Shown here: piece by piece, positions 35,364 through 43,423 of the stretch
How positions within the stretch are numbered: the stretch's first letter is position 1
Layout of the letters: the number at the start of each line of letters is the position of its first letter
Assembly (NCBI GenBank): GCA_017999915.1
Contig: JAGNKX010000001.1
Coordinates: 124,001 to 188,000, forward strand
Direction of reading: 5' to 3'
Length of the DNA stretch: 64,000 nt
Origin: Spirochaetota bacterium
GTDB lineage: Bacteria > Spirochaetota > UBA4802 > UBA5550
Notes under the pieces: generated by a model
What the model saw: the letters and a program-made list of their open reading frames with translations, nothing else
Told to the model about the DNA's origin: nothing
Database searches by the model: none
Program-made: the position numbers and the translations under genes

Positions 35364-35838
35364 GAAATGGCTCCTCCTTTTTAGTGTTATATTATCTTTA
35401 ATAAATAAGAATTTTAATATAATCTGTCTACTATAGTAAACTCTTATAAGATATCAATTATTATATCACACACTGCTTTAATTCTTTTAATAGTTTTGCT
35501 GCAATGCTTAATAATCAACGATATTTACCGCCGTCACCGAAGGCGGAGGGGTAAACGTGAGTAATTACAAGTTGTTGTAAAATGTCAAATATTTAACACA
35601 GGTTTATTTTTTGATCAGATCTGTCATCATCGCCATGAATTACAAAAATTTTTTATGGCGACATAATATTTTTAATTGACTTTTTATTATGAGCGGCTAT
35701 ATAAGATTAATAGCAAATTAACTATATTATGTTACATTAGATCATCTCTTCCCGAGACGAGATTTTTTTCATTGTTTTTCCATATTTATTTTATTTTGTA
35801 CATACAAATTAAATCGTATTTAATTCCGGAGATTCTAC
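35364..35838. other. 475-bp divergent regulatory region upstream of nrdD
   Basis: Very AT-rich. Holds a hairpin at 35528-35546 (CCGCC / GGCGG, 9-nt loop, flanked by TTTACC and GGTAAA), then the nrdD promoter at 35676-35705. The long nrdD leader (about 130 nt) contains an imperfect palindrome TAACTATATTATGTTA (35719-35734), only loosely like an NrdR box. Confidence 0.4.
35676..35705 (+). promoter_or_regulatory. Candidate nrdD promoter
   Basis: TTGACT (35676-35681), then TATAAG (35700-35705) with an 18-bp spacer; a TATATA two bases earlier gives a 16-bp spacer. Confidence 0.55.
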
Positions 35839-37872
35839 ATGGCTGACGGTACACAATCCAATTTCATACGAAAACGGGATGGAAGGATAGTCCCTTTCAA
35901 TCCTGAAAAGATAACCGGCGCCATTTACAAAGCCGCCCAGGCGGTAGGCGGCAGCGACCGCACCACCGCCCAGGCCATCTCCGACTCCATAATTGGCATT
36001 CTGACCATCATCTATAAGGACGGCCGTATCCCCACGGTGGAGAATGTCCAGGACCTGGTCGAAAAAATGCTCATCGAGCGGGGCCACGCCAAGGTCGCCA
36101 AGGCCTACATCCTCTACCGGGAGCAGCACCGGAAGATCCGCGAAGGCAAAAGCCTCCTCACCGAGGGACTGGAACTCATAGAAAGCTACCTGGACCGCTC
36201 CGACTGGCGGGTCAACGAGAACAGCAACATGAGCTATTCCCTCCAGGGGCTCAACAACCATATCGCCACCGCAGTAACCGCCAAGTACTGGCTTGAGCGC
36301 ATATACCCGCCGGAGATCCGAAACGCCCATGTCAACTGCGATTTCCATATCCACGACCTGGGGCTCCTCTCAGCCTACTGCGTGGGATGGGATCTGCGGG
36401 ACCTCCTGATACGGGGATTCGGCGGCGTCGCCGGCAAGGTGGAGAGCAGGCCGGCCAAGCATTTCCGCAGCGCCCTGGGCCACGTGGTAAATTTTTTCTA
36501 CACCCTGCAGGGCGAATCGGCCGGCGCCCAGGCCTTCGCCAACTTCGATACCTACCTGGCCCCCTTCATCTGGTACGACAAGCTTTCCTACAATGAAGTC
36601 AAGCAGTGTCTTCAAGAGTTCATCTTCAACATGAACATACCCACCAGGGTTGGGTTTCAGACGCCCTTCACCAACGTGACCCTGGACCTCACGGTGCCGT
36701 CCAACATCGCCGGCGAATACGTCATCATCGGCGGCGAGGCCAGGGAAAAGACCTACGGCGAGTTCCAGGACGAGATGGACATGTTCAACATCGCCTTCGC
36801 CGAGGCCATGTCGGAGGGGGACGCCAAGAACAGGATATTCACCTTCCCCATCCCCACCTACAACATAAGCAGGGATTTCGACTGGGACAACGCCAAGCTC
36901 GACCCGATGTGGGAGATGACCGCGAAGTACGGCATTCCCTACTTCGCCAACTTCATCAATTCCGACATGGACCCGGAAGACGCGCGCTCCATGTGCTGCC
37001 GCCTGCGCCTCGACAACCGTGAGCTCCGCAAGCGGGGCGGCGGCCTCTTCGGCGCCAACCCCCTCACCGGGAGCATCGGCGTGGTCACCATCAACCTGCC
37101 GCGCGTCGCCTATTCCTCGAAGAACGAGGGCGATTTCTTCGAGTCCCTTGAGCGCCTCATGGTCCTGGCGAAGAACTCCCTGGAGATCAAGCGCAAGGCC
37201 CTGGAGAATTTCACGGAGAACAACCTCTACCCGTACACAAAGCACTACCTCTCCGCCATCTACGAGCGGAGCAAGAAATACTGGATCAACCACTTCTCCA
37301 CCATCGGCCTCATCGGCATGAACGAGACGTGCCTCAACATGCTCAACACGGACATCGCCACCATCGAGGGGAAGGAGTTCGCGCTGAAGGTCCTCGACTT
37401 CATGCGCAACCGCATCATGCAGTTCCAGGAGGAGACCGGCAATTTCTACAATCTCGAAGCGACGCCGGCGGAGGGCGTGAGCTACCGCTTCGCCATGCAC
37501 GACCGGAAGCTCTTCAACGACATCAAGACTTCGGGAACACGGGAGCCCTACTACACCAATTCCGTCCATCTGCCGGTGGGGCACACCGACGACCTTTTCG
37601 ACGTCCTCGACCACCAGGACGAGCTCCAGACGAAATTCACCGGCGGAACGGTTGTTCACCTGTTTCTCGGCGAAAAGATCAACGATATCGGATCGGTCAA
37701 GATGCTGGTGAAGAAGATAGCCGAGAACTACTCGCTGCCCTATTTCACCATTACGCCCACCTTCAGCGTATGCCCGGTTCACGGGTATATCCCGGGGGCG
37801 CATAAATTCTGTCCCTACGACCATTCCCAGGACGAGCTTATTGAACACGGTATTGAAGTTGACGGCGCCTAA
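35839..37872 (+). CDS. nrdD: Anaerobic ribonucleotide reductase large subunit lacking the glycyl-radical domain
   Basis: 677 residues. Makes deoxyribonucleotides without oxygen. An ATP-cone allosteric domain fills residues 1-95. The catalytic barrel shows the conserved CVGWDL (Cys181), NMNIPTRVGFQTPF, the CCRLRLDNRELRKRGGGLFG loop (Cys386/387 inside) and GMNETCLNML (Glu496, Cys498). Near the end the metal-knuckle region reads CPVHGY (Cys645, His648) and CPYDH (Cys658, Asp661), where many relatives have CxxC pairs. It then stops, with no RVxGY radical loop. That loop is in the next gene (37977-38141). GGAG precedes the ATG. Not a frameshift: the next gene is in another frame, 104 bp on, with its own ribosome site. 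Confidence 0.95.
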   Translation: MADGTQSNFIRKRDGRIVPFNPEKITGAIYKAAQAVGGSDRTTAQAISDSIIGILTIIYKDGRIPTVENVQDLVEKMLIERGHAKVAKAYILYREQHRKIREGKSLLTEGLELIESYLDRSDWRVNENSNMSYSLQGLNNHIATAVTAKYWLERIYPPEIRNAHVNCDFHIHDLGLLSAYCVGWDLRDLLIRGFGGVAGKVESRPAKHFRSALGHVVNFFYTLQGESAGAQAFANFDTYLAPFIWYDKLSYNEVKQCLQEFIFNMNIPTRVGFQTPFTNVTLDLTVPSNIAGEYVIIGGEAREKTYGEFQDEMDMFNIAFAEAMSEGDAKNRIFTFPIPTYNISRDFDWDNAKLDPMWEMTAKYGIPYFANFINSDMDPEDARSMCCRLRLDNRELRKRGGGLFGANPLTGSIGVVTINLPRVAYSSKNEGDFFESLERLMVLAKNSLEIKRKALENFTENNLYPYTKHYLSAIYERSKKYWINHFSTIGLIGMNETCLNMLNTDIATIEGKEFALKVLDFMRNRIMQFQEETGNFYNLEATPAEGVSYRFAMHDRKLFNDIKTSGTREPYYTNSVHLPVGHTDDLFDVLDHQDELQTKFTGGTVVHLFLGEKINDIGSVKMLVKKIAENYSLPYFTITPTFSVCPVHGYIPGAHKFCPYDHSQDELIEHGIEVDGA

Positions 37873-37976
37873 TGCCGATATATAAACCAGGGAATCCGAC
37901 ATAATTCAGATCCCTGGAGCCTTTCCCTCCCCGTTCGGGAGGAGGTTATTTTTAATTCATATGTGGGAGATGTGCG

Positions 37977-38141
37977 ATGAACAAAAAAGAATTAAAGGTT
38001 CCGGTTGAAGTCTATTCGCGCGTAGTAGGTTATTTCAGGCCTGTGAACCAGTGGAACAAGGGAAAGCAGGAAGAATTCCGCGAAAGAAAGGTCTACCACG
38101 TAGAACAGGCGCCGGTCTATGAATATCAGAGGAATATATAA
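37977..38141 (+). CDS. Stand-alone glycyl-radical subunit of the class III ribonucleotide reductase
   Basis: 54 residues, too short for a usual gene list. Core EVYSRVVGYFRPVNQWNKGK then QEEFRERKVY, which is the C-terminal radical loop and tail of NrdD; the radical Gly is residue 18. The rest (HVEQAPVYEYQRNI) is a short tail. Start ATG 37977 follows GGGAG at 37965-37969, spacing 7; an in-frame TAA at 37953 forbids a longer protein. Its last 23 bases overlap nrdG, whose ATG at 38119 is in another frame. It should dock on NrdD and receive the radical from NrdG, comparable in idea to the GrcA spare part of pyruvate formate-lyase. Here, though, no intact copy exists in the neighbouring nrdD, so the piece is essential for activity (inference). 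Confidence 0.9.
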   Translation: MNKKELKVPVEVYSRVVGYFRPVNQWNKGKQEEFRERKVYHVEQAPVYEYQRNI

Positions 38142-38817
38142 GACATCGCTGATCGACTACCCCGGGAAGATCAGCGCCGTCCTCTTTACCGGCGGATGCA
38201 ACCTGCGGTGCCGGTACTGTCACAACCCGGACCTTGCCGGCAACTGGCAGGAGATGGCCCACTCGACCGACGAGGAGGCAATTGACCTCCTCAGGAAGAG
38301 GAAGAACCTCATCGACGGCGTCACCATTTCCGGCGGGGAGCCCACTCTTTCGAAAGACCTTTTTTCCTTCGTGGAAAAGATAAAAGAGCTCCAGCTGGCG
38401 GTAAAGCTTGACTCCAACGGCCTTCAGCCGGAGGTCCTCCGGAATCTCATAGCCGGCGGCCTCCTTGATTACGCGGCCATTGACATCAAGACCTCCCCCG
38501 AAAAGTACAGGGTCCTGACAAACTCGGACGTCGATTTCAGCTGCATCGCCCGGAGCATCGACATTCTGAGGGCCAGCGGGATCGACTACGAGGTGCGCAC
38601 GACCTGCGTGCCCGCCTATGTCACCATGGATGACCTGACGAGCATCAGGGACGCCATCGGCAGGGTGAAAAAATATTTCCTCCAGCAGTTCCAGAGGGAG
38701 ACGCGGCTCCTGGACCGGTCGTGGGAGATTATCGAGCCGTACCCTGTTGACACGCTTCGCCGGTTCAGGGAATTCATCCTCACCTTTGCGGATCGGTGCG
38801 AGATCCGGGGCATCTGA
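38119..38817 (+). CDS. nrdG: Anaerobic ribonucleotide reductase activase (radical SAM)
   Basis: 232 residues. Generates the glycyl radical using S-adenosylmethionine and one [4Fe-4S] cluster. The CxxxCxxC motif is GGCNLRCRYCHNPD near residues 26-39, and the SAM-binding GGEP follows (TISGGEPTLS). It has no extra ferredoxin insert, unlike the activase at 10502-11524. Starts within the glycyl-radical gene, so translation of both is coupled. Its target must be the Gly in the 54-residue protein. Confidence 0.93.
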   Translation: MNIRGIYKTSLIDYPGKISAVLFTGGCNLRCRYCHNPDLAGNWQEMAHSTDEEAIDLLRKRKNLIDGVTISGGEPTLSKDLFSFVEKIKELQLAVKLDSNGLQPEVLRNLIAGGLLDYAAIDIKTSPEKYRVLTNSDVDFSCIARSIDILRASGIDYEVRTTCVPAYVTMDDLTSIRDAIGRVKKYFLQQFQRETRLLDRSWEIIEPYPVDTLRRFREFILTFADRCEIRGI

Positions 38818-38850
38818 AAGACCGGCTGCCCCGCGGCACGGGCATTACGA

Positions 38851-40326
38851 TTATGCCCTGCTCATGTCGGAGAGGCCCTTGCTGATTTTCACGTGGGTTT
38901 CGCTCCATGCTTCCTTCAGGATTTCCAGCTTCTTCCCCAGAACCCCGCTTTTGTCCAGCGGGCTATTGACAACTTTATATGATGTATCCACAAGGGCGCT
39001 CCTGACAGCGGCGCTTGTGATCTTTACCGATTCTATCAGGTCCCGGGCCAGTTGCCGCGAGATAAACTGCTGGGAGCCCTTCCGGTCCGTGGTCTTGTTC
39101 TTCGGGTGTTCCGATATGTCAAGGGCGGACGCGTACAGCTTTACGAACTGCCGCACGGCGGGGACCATGACCATCATGGGATCAAGGAGCCTGAACGAGG
39201 GCAATCCCTTCTGAAATTCCTTGTTTAAAAAATCGAAGACCAGGATCAGGGAGTTCCGGGCATACTCGGAAACGAACTTGAGGGAAATGTTGAAGGTGCC
39301 CGGAGAGTGAAAGAGGTATCGATCCCTTTCCTCCATGACGAGGTCCACGGGTGAAACGGCCGGATGATGGATCGGCTTTTCAAGGGGGTCCCCCATATAG
39401 CACAGGTCCTCCAGGATACTCACGATGTCCTGGGTCTTCTCCTGGGCCTTGCCCGCCCTGTCTTTCTCCATGGATCGTATCGCATCTAGGGCGCCCTTGG
39501 ACGTGCCGGTATATTGCCTGGACAGCTCCTTGAGGCTCCAGTCGCTGATGATCCCATCAATAATGATGCTGAACTTTTCCGGTGTCATGTTCCGCGAGTG
39601 CGTAATGATGCCCTTGAGACCCATCTGATGAAGCATCTCCATGACCAGGTTCACGATCTCCTTGGCGGCCATGGGCTTGCGATTTATTTTTATATTCATC
39701 TCGAGGCAATAGCCGAGGCTTGCCTTGAAGTTCATGAAGGCCTCGCCGCTCGTCTCGAAGGTATTGTCCCGGGAAATGAGACCGCCCATGATGGAGTTGA
39801 TCCGGTGAAAAAGATAAATGTCATTCACCTCGTTCAGAAAGGCCCGCAGCAACGGTTCCGCACTGTAAAAGAACGTTTTTTCCCATATCCTCAGGTCCTC
39901 TTCAAGCCTCATGGCATGGGTGTTGACTTTCCGCGAATGCCCCGTTGACGCGTATTTCGGATTCTCTTCCTGGTTTTTCTTCTCCTGGTCGGCCATTTCC
40001 TTGCGCAGGGCGTCAATCATAACGGAAAGCCTGTATTTTTCCAGGTAACTCTCGTTGAAAAAAACCAGTATCTCCTGATAGGCATAGGTCTCGCCCCCCT
40101 TGGCGCTGGCAAAGGCCCGTGTCATCCGGTAATACTGCTCCACCTCTCCCGTCATTTCCGACAGATACTTTCTTATGACGACATCGCCTGCCCTGGTTCC
40201 CTTGTCGTACGACAGCTCGGCCAGCCGGTTGATGATATCCAGCAGCTTGTCCCGCTTTTCATCCGCCGACCTGACCTTTCCGCTCAGGTAGGCGCCGGCA
40301 TGGTAGGTGTCGCCTGACTGTCTCAT
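38851..40326 (-). CDS. Hypothetical helical protein, 491 residues
   Basis: No signal peptide and no membrane helix; the sequence is predicted nearly all helical with several Met-rich and Lys/Glu-rich runs (for example AFASAKGGETYAYQEILVFF, then NINR-like segments). No catalytic motif recognised. The start ATG overlaps the stop of the SCP2-like gene by ATGA, so the two proteins are made together, which is the only hint of function. It is convergent with nrdG (33 bp apart). Confidence 0.6.
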   Translation of the reverse strand: MRQSGDTYHAGAYLSGKVRSADEKRDKLLDIINRLAELSYDKGTRAGDVVIRKYLSEMTGEVEQYYRMTRAFASAKGGETYAYQEILVFFNESYLEKYRLSVMIDALRKEMADQEKKNQEENPKYASTGHSRKVNTHAMRLEEDLRIWEKTFFYSAEPLLRAFLNEVNDIYLFHRINSIMGGLISRDNTFETSGEAFMNFKASLGYCLEMNIKINRKPMAAKEIVNLVMEMLHQMGLKGIITHSRNMTPEKFSIIIDGIISDWSLKELSRQYTGTSKGALDAIRSMEKDRAGKAQEKTQDIVSILEDLCYMGDPLEKPIHHPAVSPVDLVMEERDRYLFHSPGTFNISLKFVSEYARNSLILVFDFLNKEFQKGLPSFRLLDPMMVMVPAVRQFVKLYASALDISEHPKNKTTDRKGSQQFISRQLARDLIESVKITSAAVRSALVDTSYKVVNSPLDKSGVLGKKLEILKEAWSETHVKISKGLSDMSRA

Positions 40327-40697
40327 TTTTTCCCGGATAATGACATCATCTCTTTCATGACCCCGGTGAAAGCCAGGGCGAGGTTGGCGTCTCCCTGGAG
40401 CTTCAGGGAGCCGTTCTGGAGGGCGCCCATGAAAGCCTTGTTGTCACCGGAAGCCATGACCTTGAACGCCGTGGCTGCGTCTTTCCAGATCAACGAAATT
40501 TCTGCGCCGGGGAAATCCCCGCCGCTTGAAATGACATCCCCATCTTTAAAGGTAAAGAAACGTCCCCTCTTTCCGTCCTCGGTCCTTATGACGAGGGTAT
40601 AGTTCTTTTCCATAAGCTTCTTTTTAAATTCCGGATATTTTTTCGCGGCCTTTTTTAATTTGGTTTTTAGAATGAACAGCAACAGTGAAAAACGCAT
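40323..40697 (-). CDS. SCP2 sterol-carrier-domain-like protein
   Basis: 124 residues from ATG 40697 with AAGGAGACTGGT upstream. After a short hydrophobic start, the SCP2 pattern appears: LVIRTEDGKRGRFFTF, then DAEISLIWKD-like sheet (here GAEISLIWKDAATAFKVMAS) and GDNKAFMGALQNGSLKLQGD, with the closing helix (LALAFTGVMKEMM). SCP2 domains bind fatty acyl chains, sterols or CoA esters in a hydrophobic tunnel. Coupled by ATGA to the unknown 491-residue protein. Divergent from the acyl-CoA operon at 41014. Confidence 0.75.
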   Translation of the reverse strand: MRFSLLLFILKTKLKKAAKKYPEFKKKLMEKNYTLVIRTEDGKRGRFFTFKDGDVISSGGDFPGAEISLIWKDAATAFKVMASGDNKAFMGALQNGSLKLQGDANLALAFTGVMKEMMSLSGKK

Positions 40698-40906
40698 ACC
40701 AGTCTCCTTACTATTTATAATAACCATAGGCGACCCCTCGGTCTACCGTTTCCATTCTGGTTTTTGTGAAAAATTTAATCAAGTTTATTCAAGTTTAAAT
40801 ATGAAAAAAAGCTCTATTTCCACCCAAAACCGCCATCCGCCAAGGAACTTCCCGGCGGGGGGGCCAAACCTGAGGCCATGCGTGAAAAAAAAATTTATCT
40901 TTTTCC

Positions 40907-40938
40907 TTGACTACCAAACATAACATTGTTACGTTTGG
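40907..40938 (+). promoter_or_regulatory. Promoter with overlapping TetR-type operator
   Basis: -35 TTGACT at 40907-40912, 17-bp spacer, weak -10 TACGTT at 40930-40935. A 25-bp inverted repeat covers it: CCAAACATAACA (40914-40925), one central base, TGTTACGTTTGG (40927-40938), 11 of 12 positions paired. Such symmetry is what TetR dimers bind; the TetR gene is second in the operon. Confidence 0.65.
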
Positions 40939-41013
40939 CTTAATTAAGCCTATGGGCCAACGGTTCAAACACCGCCATAACAACGTACAACTTCACCATA
41001 AAGGAGGACCCCC

Positions 41014-41739
41014 ATGTCAATCGTATCCTGGTCAAAAGATGAAAATGTCGCCATCATATCCATGAACAACGGCGAAAACAGGCAGAACCTCGACTTCGCC
41101 ATAGCGATGAACAAGGCCATTGACGAGATAGTAGCCGATACCTCAGTACAGGCCCTGATCCTCACTTCGAGCGATGAAAAGAATTTTTCCCAGGGGGTCG
41201 ATGTCGCGTGGATGGGCCCGCTGTACATGAAGAAAGACTTTCAGCCGATCAAAGACTTCATGTACAAGATGAATGACGTGTTTAAAAAACTGATGCTCTC
41301 CCCCATGCCGACCATAGCGGCCATCAACGGCCACGCCTTCGGGAACGGCGCCATCATATCCTGCGCCTGCGACTTCAGGTTCATGCGCGCTGACAAGGGC
41401 TTTTTCTGCTTCCCCGAGGTGAACGTGGGAATCCCCCTCCTCTACGGCATGAACGCCTTTGTGAAAAAGGCCGTTCCGATTACCAAGCTCGTGGAGATGC
41501 AGTTCGGCGGAAACCGGTACGGCGCCTCCGAGCTGGAGCAGTTCAACATCATAAAGAAGGCCTGCGCGAACCATGAAGAGCTGATGAAGGAGAGCCTGGC
41601 CTTCGCCAGGACCTTCCAGAAGAAGCGCGGCATCCTGGGCGAGATGAAAAAGCGCATGTACAAGGACGTCATCGATGTCATGGACGCCATGGACGCGAAG
41701 TTCTCCATCGAGCCGGTCTTCCTCATGATCCCGGATTAA
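41014..41739 (+). CDS. Enoyl-CoA hydratase/isomerase family protein
   Basis: 241 residues; AAAGGAGG precedes the ATG. Crotonase fold: NNGENRQNLDFAIAMNKAI start, oxyanion-hole segments SDEKNFSQGVDVAWM and GHAFGNGAIISCACDFRFM, and the usual INGHAFG region. The acid residues expected for hydration (Glu) are not clearly both in place, so isomerase or another crotonase reaction is possible. First gene of the TetR-controlled run. Slightly short compared with 255-260 residues usual for ECH. Confidence 0.85.
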   Translation: MSIVSWSKDENVAIISMNNGENRQNLDFAIAMNKAIDEIVADTSVQALILTSSDEKNFSQGVDVAWMGPLYMKKDFQPIKDFMYKMNDVFKKLMLSPMPTIAAINGHAFGNGAIISCACDFRFMRADKGFFCFPEVNVGIPLLYGMNAFVKKAVPITKLVEMQFGGNRYGASELEQFNIIKKACANHEELMKESLAFARTFQKKRGILGEMKKRMYKDVIDVMDAMDAKFSIEPVFLMIPD

Positions 41740-41789
41740 TACCCGGTGAAAGAACGAAAGGGCCGGGCACACCGGCCGCGGAATAGACC

Positions 41790-42392
41790 ATGAGAAAGAA
41801 CAACAGGGAGCGAATCCTCAAAACGGCCCGGCAGCTCCTCCCCCGCTACGGCTATAACGGCATCTCCATACGCGCCATCGCGGAGAAGGCAAAGCTCACC
41901 ACCGGCGCCATCTACTTCCACTTCAAGGACAAGATGGACATCTACAAGACCATCTGCTTTGAGGCCATCGACATTCTCGCAGGCAATTTCCGCGGACGTA
42001 TGGATAGCAGGAAGACCCCGAGCCAGAAGCTCATTTCAATCTACGATTCGTATATCGACTTCTTTTATAACTACCGTGATCACTACAACATCCTGATGGA
42101 GTACAAGGCGCACTATGACCAGGACGTGAAGGACGACTACATCGAGGTGACGAAGAAGCTGAGCGAGATGTACGATCCGATGGAAGAGACGATCCGGGAG
42201 GGCATGCAGGACGGCTCGTTCAGGGCCATCGACCCCCGCATGCTCTCGGTGCTCCTGATGGCCGTGACCGAGGGGATGCTGCAGCTCAAAAAGCTGGGGA
42301 TTTTCGACTACATGAAAATCACCGACAGCGATTTCAGGAAGTTCATGGGTGACACCATCGGAAGGGGCATCATAAGCGATCGGACCAAATGA
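41790..42392 (+). CDS. TetR-family transcriptional regulator
   Basis: 200 residues. N-terminal TetR helix-turn-helix: RERILKTARQLLPRYGYNGI then SIRAIAEKAKLTTGAIYFHF (about 6-47), the normal signature. The ligand domain is helical and the ligand unknown; a fatty acyl-CoA would fit the neighbours. Likely autoregulates by binding the 40914-40938 inverted repeat. Lies 50 bp after the crotonase gene and 33-40 bp before the first flavoprotein. Confidence 0.93.
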   Translation: MRKNNRERILKTARQLLPRYGYNGISIRAIAEKAKLTTGAIYFHFKDKMDIYKTICFEAIDILAGNFRGRMDSRKTPSQKLISIYDSYIDFFYNYRDHYNILMEYKAHYDQDVKDDYIEVTKKLSEMYDPMEETIREGMQDGSFRAIDPRMLSVLLMAVTEGMLQLKKLGIFDYMKITDSDFRKFMGDTIGRGIISDRTK

Positions 42393-42431
42393 AGGGGACT
42401 TGCAATCATTACAAGAAGCACAGGAGTGTTG

Positions 42432-43418
42432 ATGATGAAAACAAAAATAACCGAAATGTTCGGAATCGAATACCCGATCATCTGCGGCGCCATGATGTGG
42501 CTGTGCAAGCCGAAGCTCTGCGCCGCGGTGTCGAACGCCGGAGGCCTGGGAAACCTCACGGCCGGGAACTATGAGAACGAGGAGCAGTTCCGCGAGGCTA
42601 TCCGGGAGACACGGAAGCTCACGGACAGACCCTTCATGGTCAACGTGACCATTCTCCCCTCGGTGCATATTACCGCCGAGCACCACAAGATGTACCTGCG
42701 GGTCTGCGCAGAGGAAAAGGTGGCGGGCCTCGAGATATCCGGCACGCCCCTGGACAAGGCCGCCGGCAAGGATTACATCGAGATGCTCAGGAAGGCGGGC
42801 GTGAGGCTCTTCCACAAGGTTGGATCCGTGCGCCACGCCGTGCACGCGGAGAAGATCGGCTACGACGGCATCTACGCCGCCGGCATCGAGGAAGGGGGCC
42901 ATCCCCTGAACGATGACGTGACCACCATGGTGCTCACGCCGCGCATCGCCGAGGCGGTAAAGATCCCCGTGGTGACCGTGGGCGGCGTCGCCAACGGACG
43001 CACCATGGCCGCGGCCCTCGCCCTGGGAGCCCAGGGCGTGATGATGGCTACCCGCTTCGTCGCCACGAAGGAGTGCGAGGTCCACGACAACATCAAGCAG
43101 GAGATCGTCCGGCGCCAGGAAAACGAGACGACCCTGATCTGCAAATCCATCGGCCTGCAGGGAAGGGCCATCAAAAACAAGCTGGCCGAGGACGTCCTGT
43201 CCCTGGAAGCGCAGCACGCCGGCCTAGATAAGCTCATCCCCCTCATGTCGGGAAAGCGCGTCAAGGAAGCCTGGGAGACCGGGAACGTCGATATCGCTCC
43301 GATGATGATGGGCCAGTCGGTGGGACTGGTGAAGGACATCCCCACCTGCAAGGAGCTCATCCAGCGCATGGCGGCCGAAGCGAAAGAGGAGATCGAGCGG
43401 GTAAGGAAGATTTTCTGA
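42432..43418 (+). CDS. Nitronate monooxygenase / FabK-like flavoprotein, first copy
   Basis: 328 residues; ATG 42432 or 42435 both follow GGAG (42423-42426). TIM-barrel FMN protein of the 2-nitropropane-dioxygenase group: GIEYPIICGAMMWLCKPKLC at the start, SNAGGLGNL, GYDGIYAAGIEEGGHPLNDD, TVGGVANGRTMAAALALGAQ and GVMMATRF as phosphate-binding loop. The catalytic His of true nitronate monooxygenases is in the AGIEEGGHP segment. Relatives include enoyl-ACP reductase FabK. Given the CoA-linked neighbours, a role on acyl chains is as likely as nitroalkane oxidation. Confidence 0.85.
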   Translation: MMKTKITEMFGIEYPIICGAMMWLCKPKLCAAVSNAGGLGNLTAGNYENEEQFREAIRETRKLTDRPFMVNVTILPSVHITAEHHKMYLRVCAEEKVAGLEISGTPLDKAAGKDYIEMLRKAGVRLFHKVGSVRHAVHAEKIGYDGIYAAGIEEGGHPLNDDVTTMVLTPRIAEAVKIPVVTVGGVANGRTMAAALALGAQGVMMATRFVATKECEVHDNIKQEIVRRQENETTLICKSIGLQGRAIKNKLAEDVLSLEAQHAGLDKLIPLMSGKRVKEAWETGNVDIAPMMMGQSVGLVKDIPTCKELIQRMAAEAKEEIERVRKIF

Positions 43419-43423
43419 ATAAT

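Noticed and set aside
35719-35734. NrdR box pair upstream of nrdD
   Set aside because: Only one loose palindrome fits; the second candidate is 26 bp away by centre, not the usual spacing, and lacks the ACA/TGT ends.
36370-37902. 510-codon open frame on the minus strand opposite nrdD
   Set aside because: It is the mirror of a strongly conserved gene with high GC at third positions; its protein has runs of His, Val, Glu and Gly without any domain and no ribosome site.
37873-37976. Idea that nrdD is simply frameshifted and the small downstream frame is its tail
   Set aside because: The gap is 104 bp, contains two hairpins, has an in-frame TAA just before the small start, and a proper GGGAG site; a single base error cannot join them.
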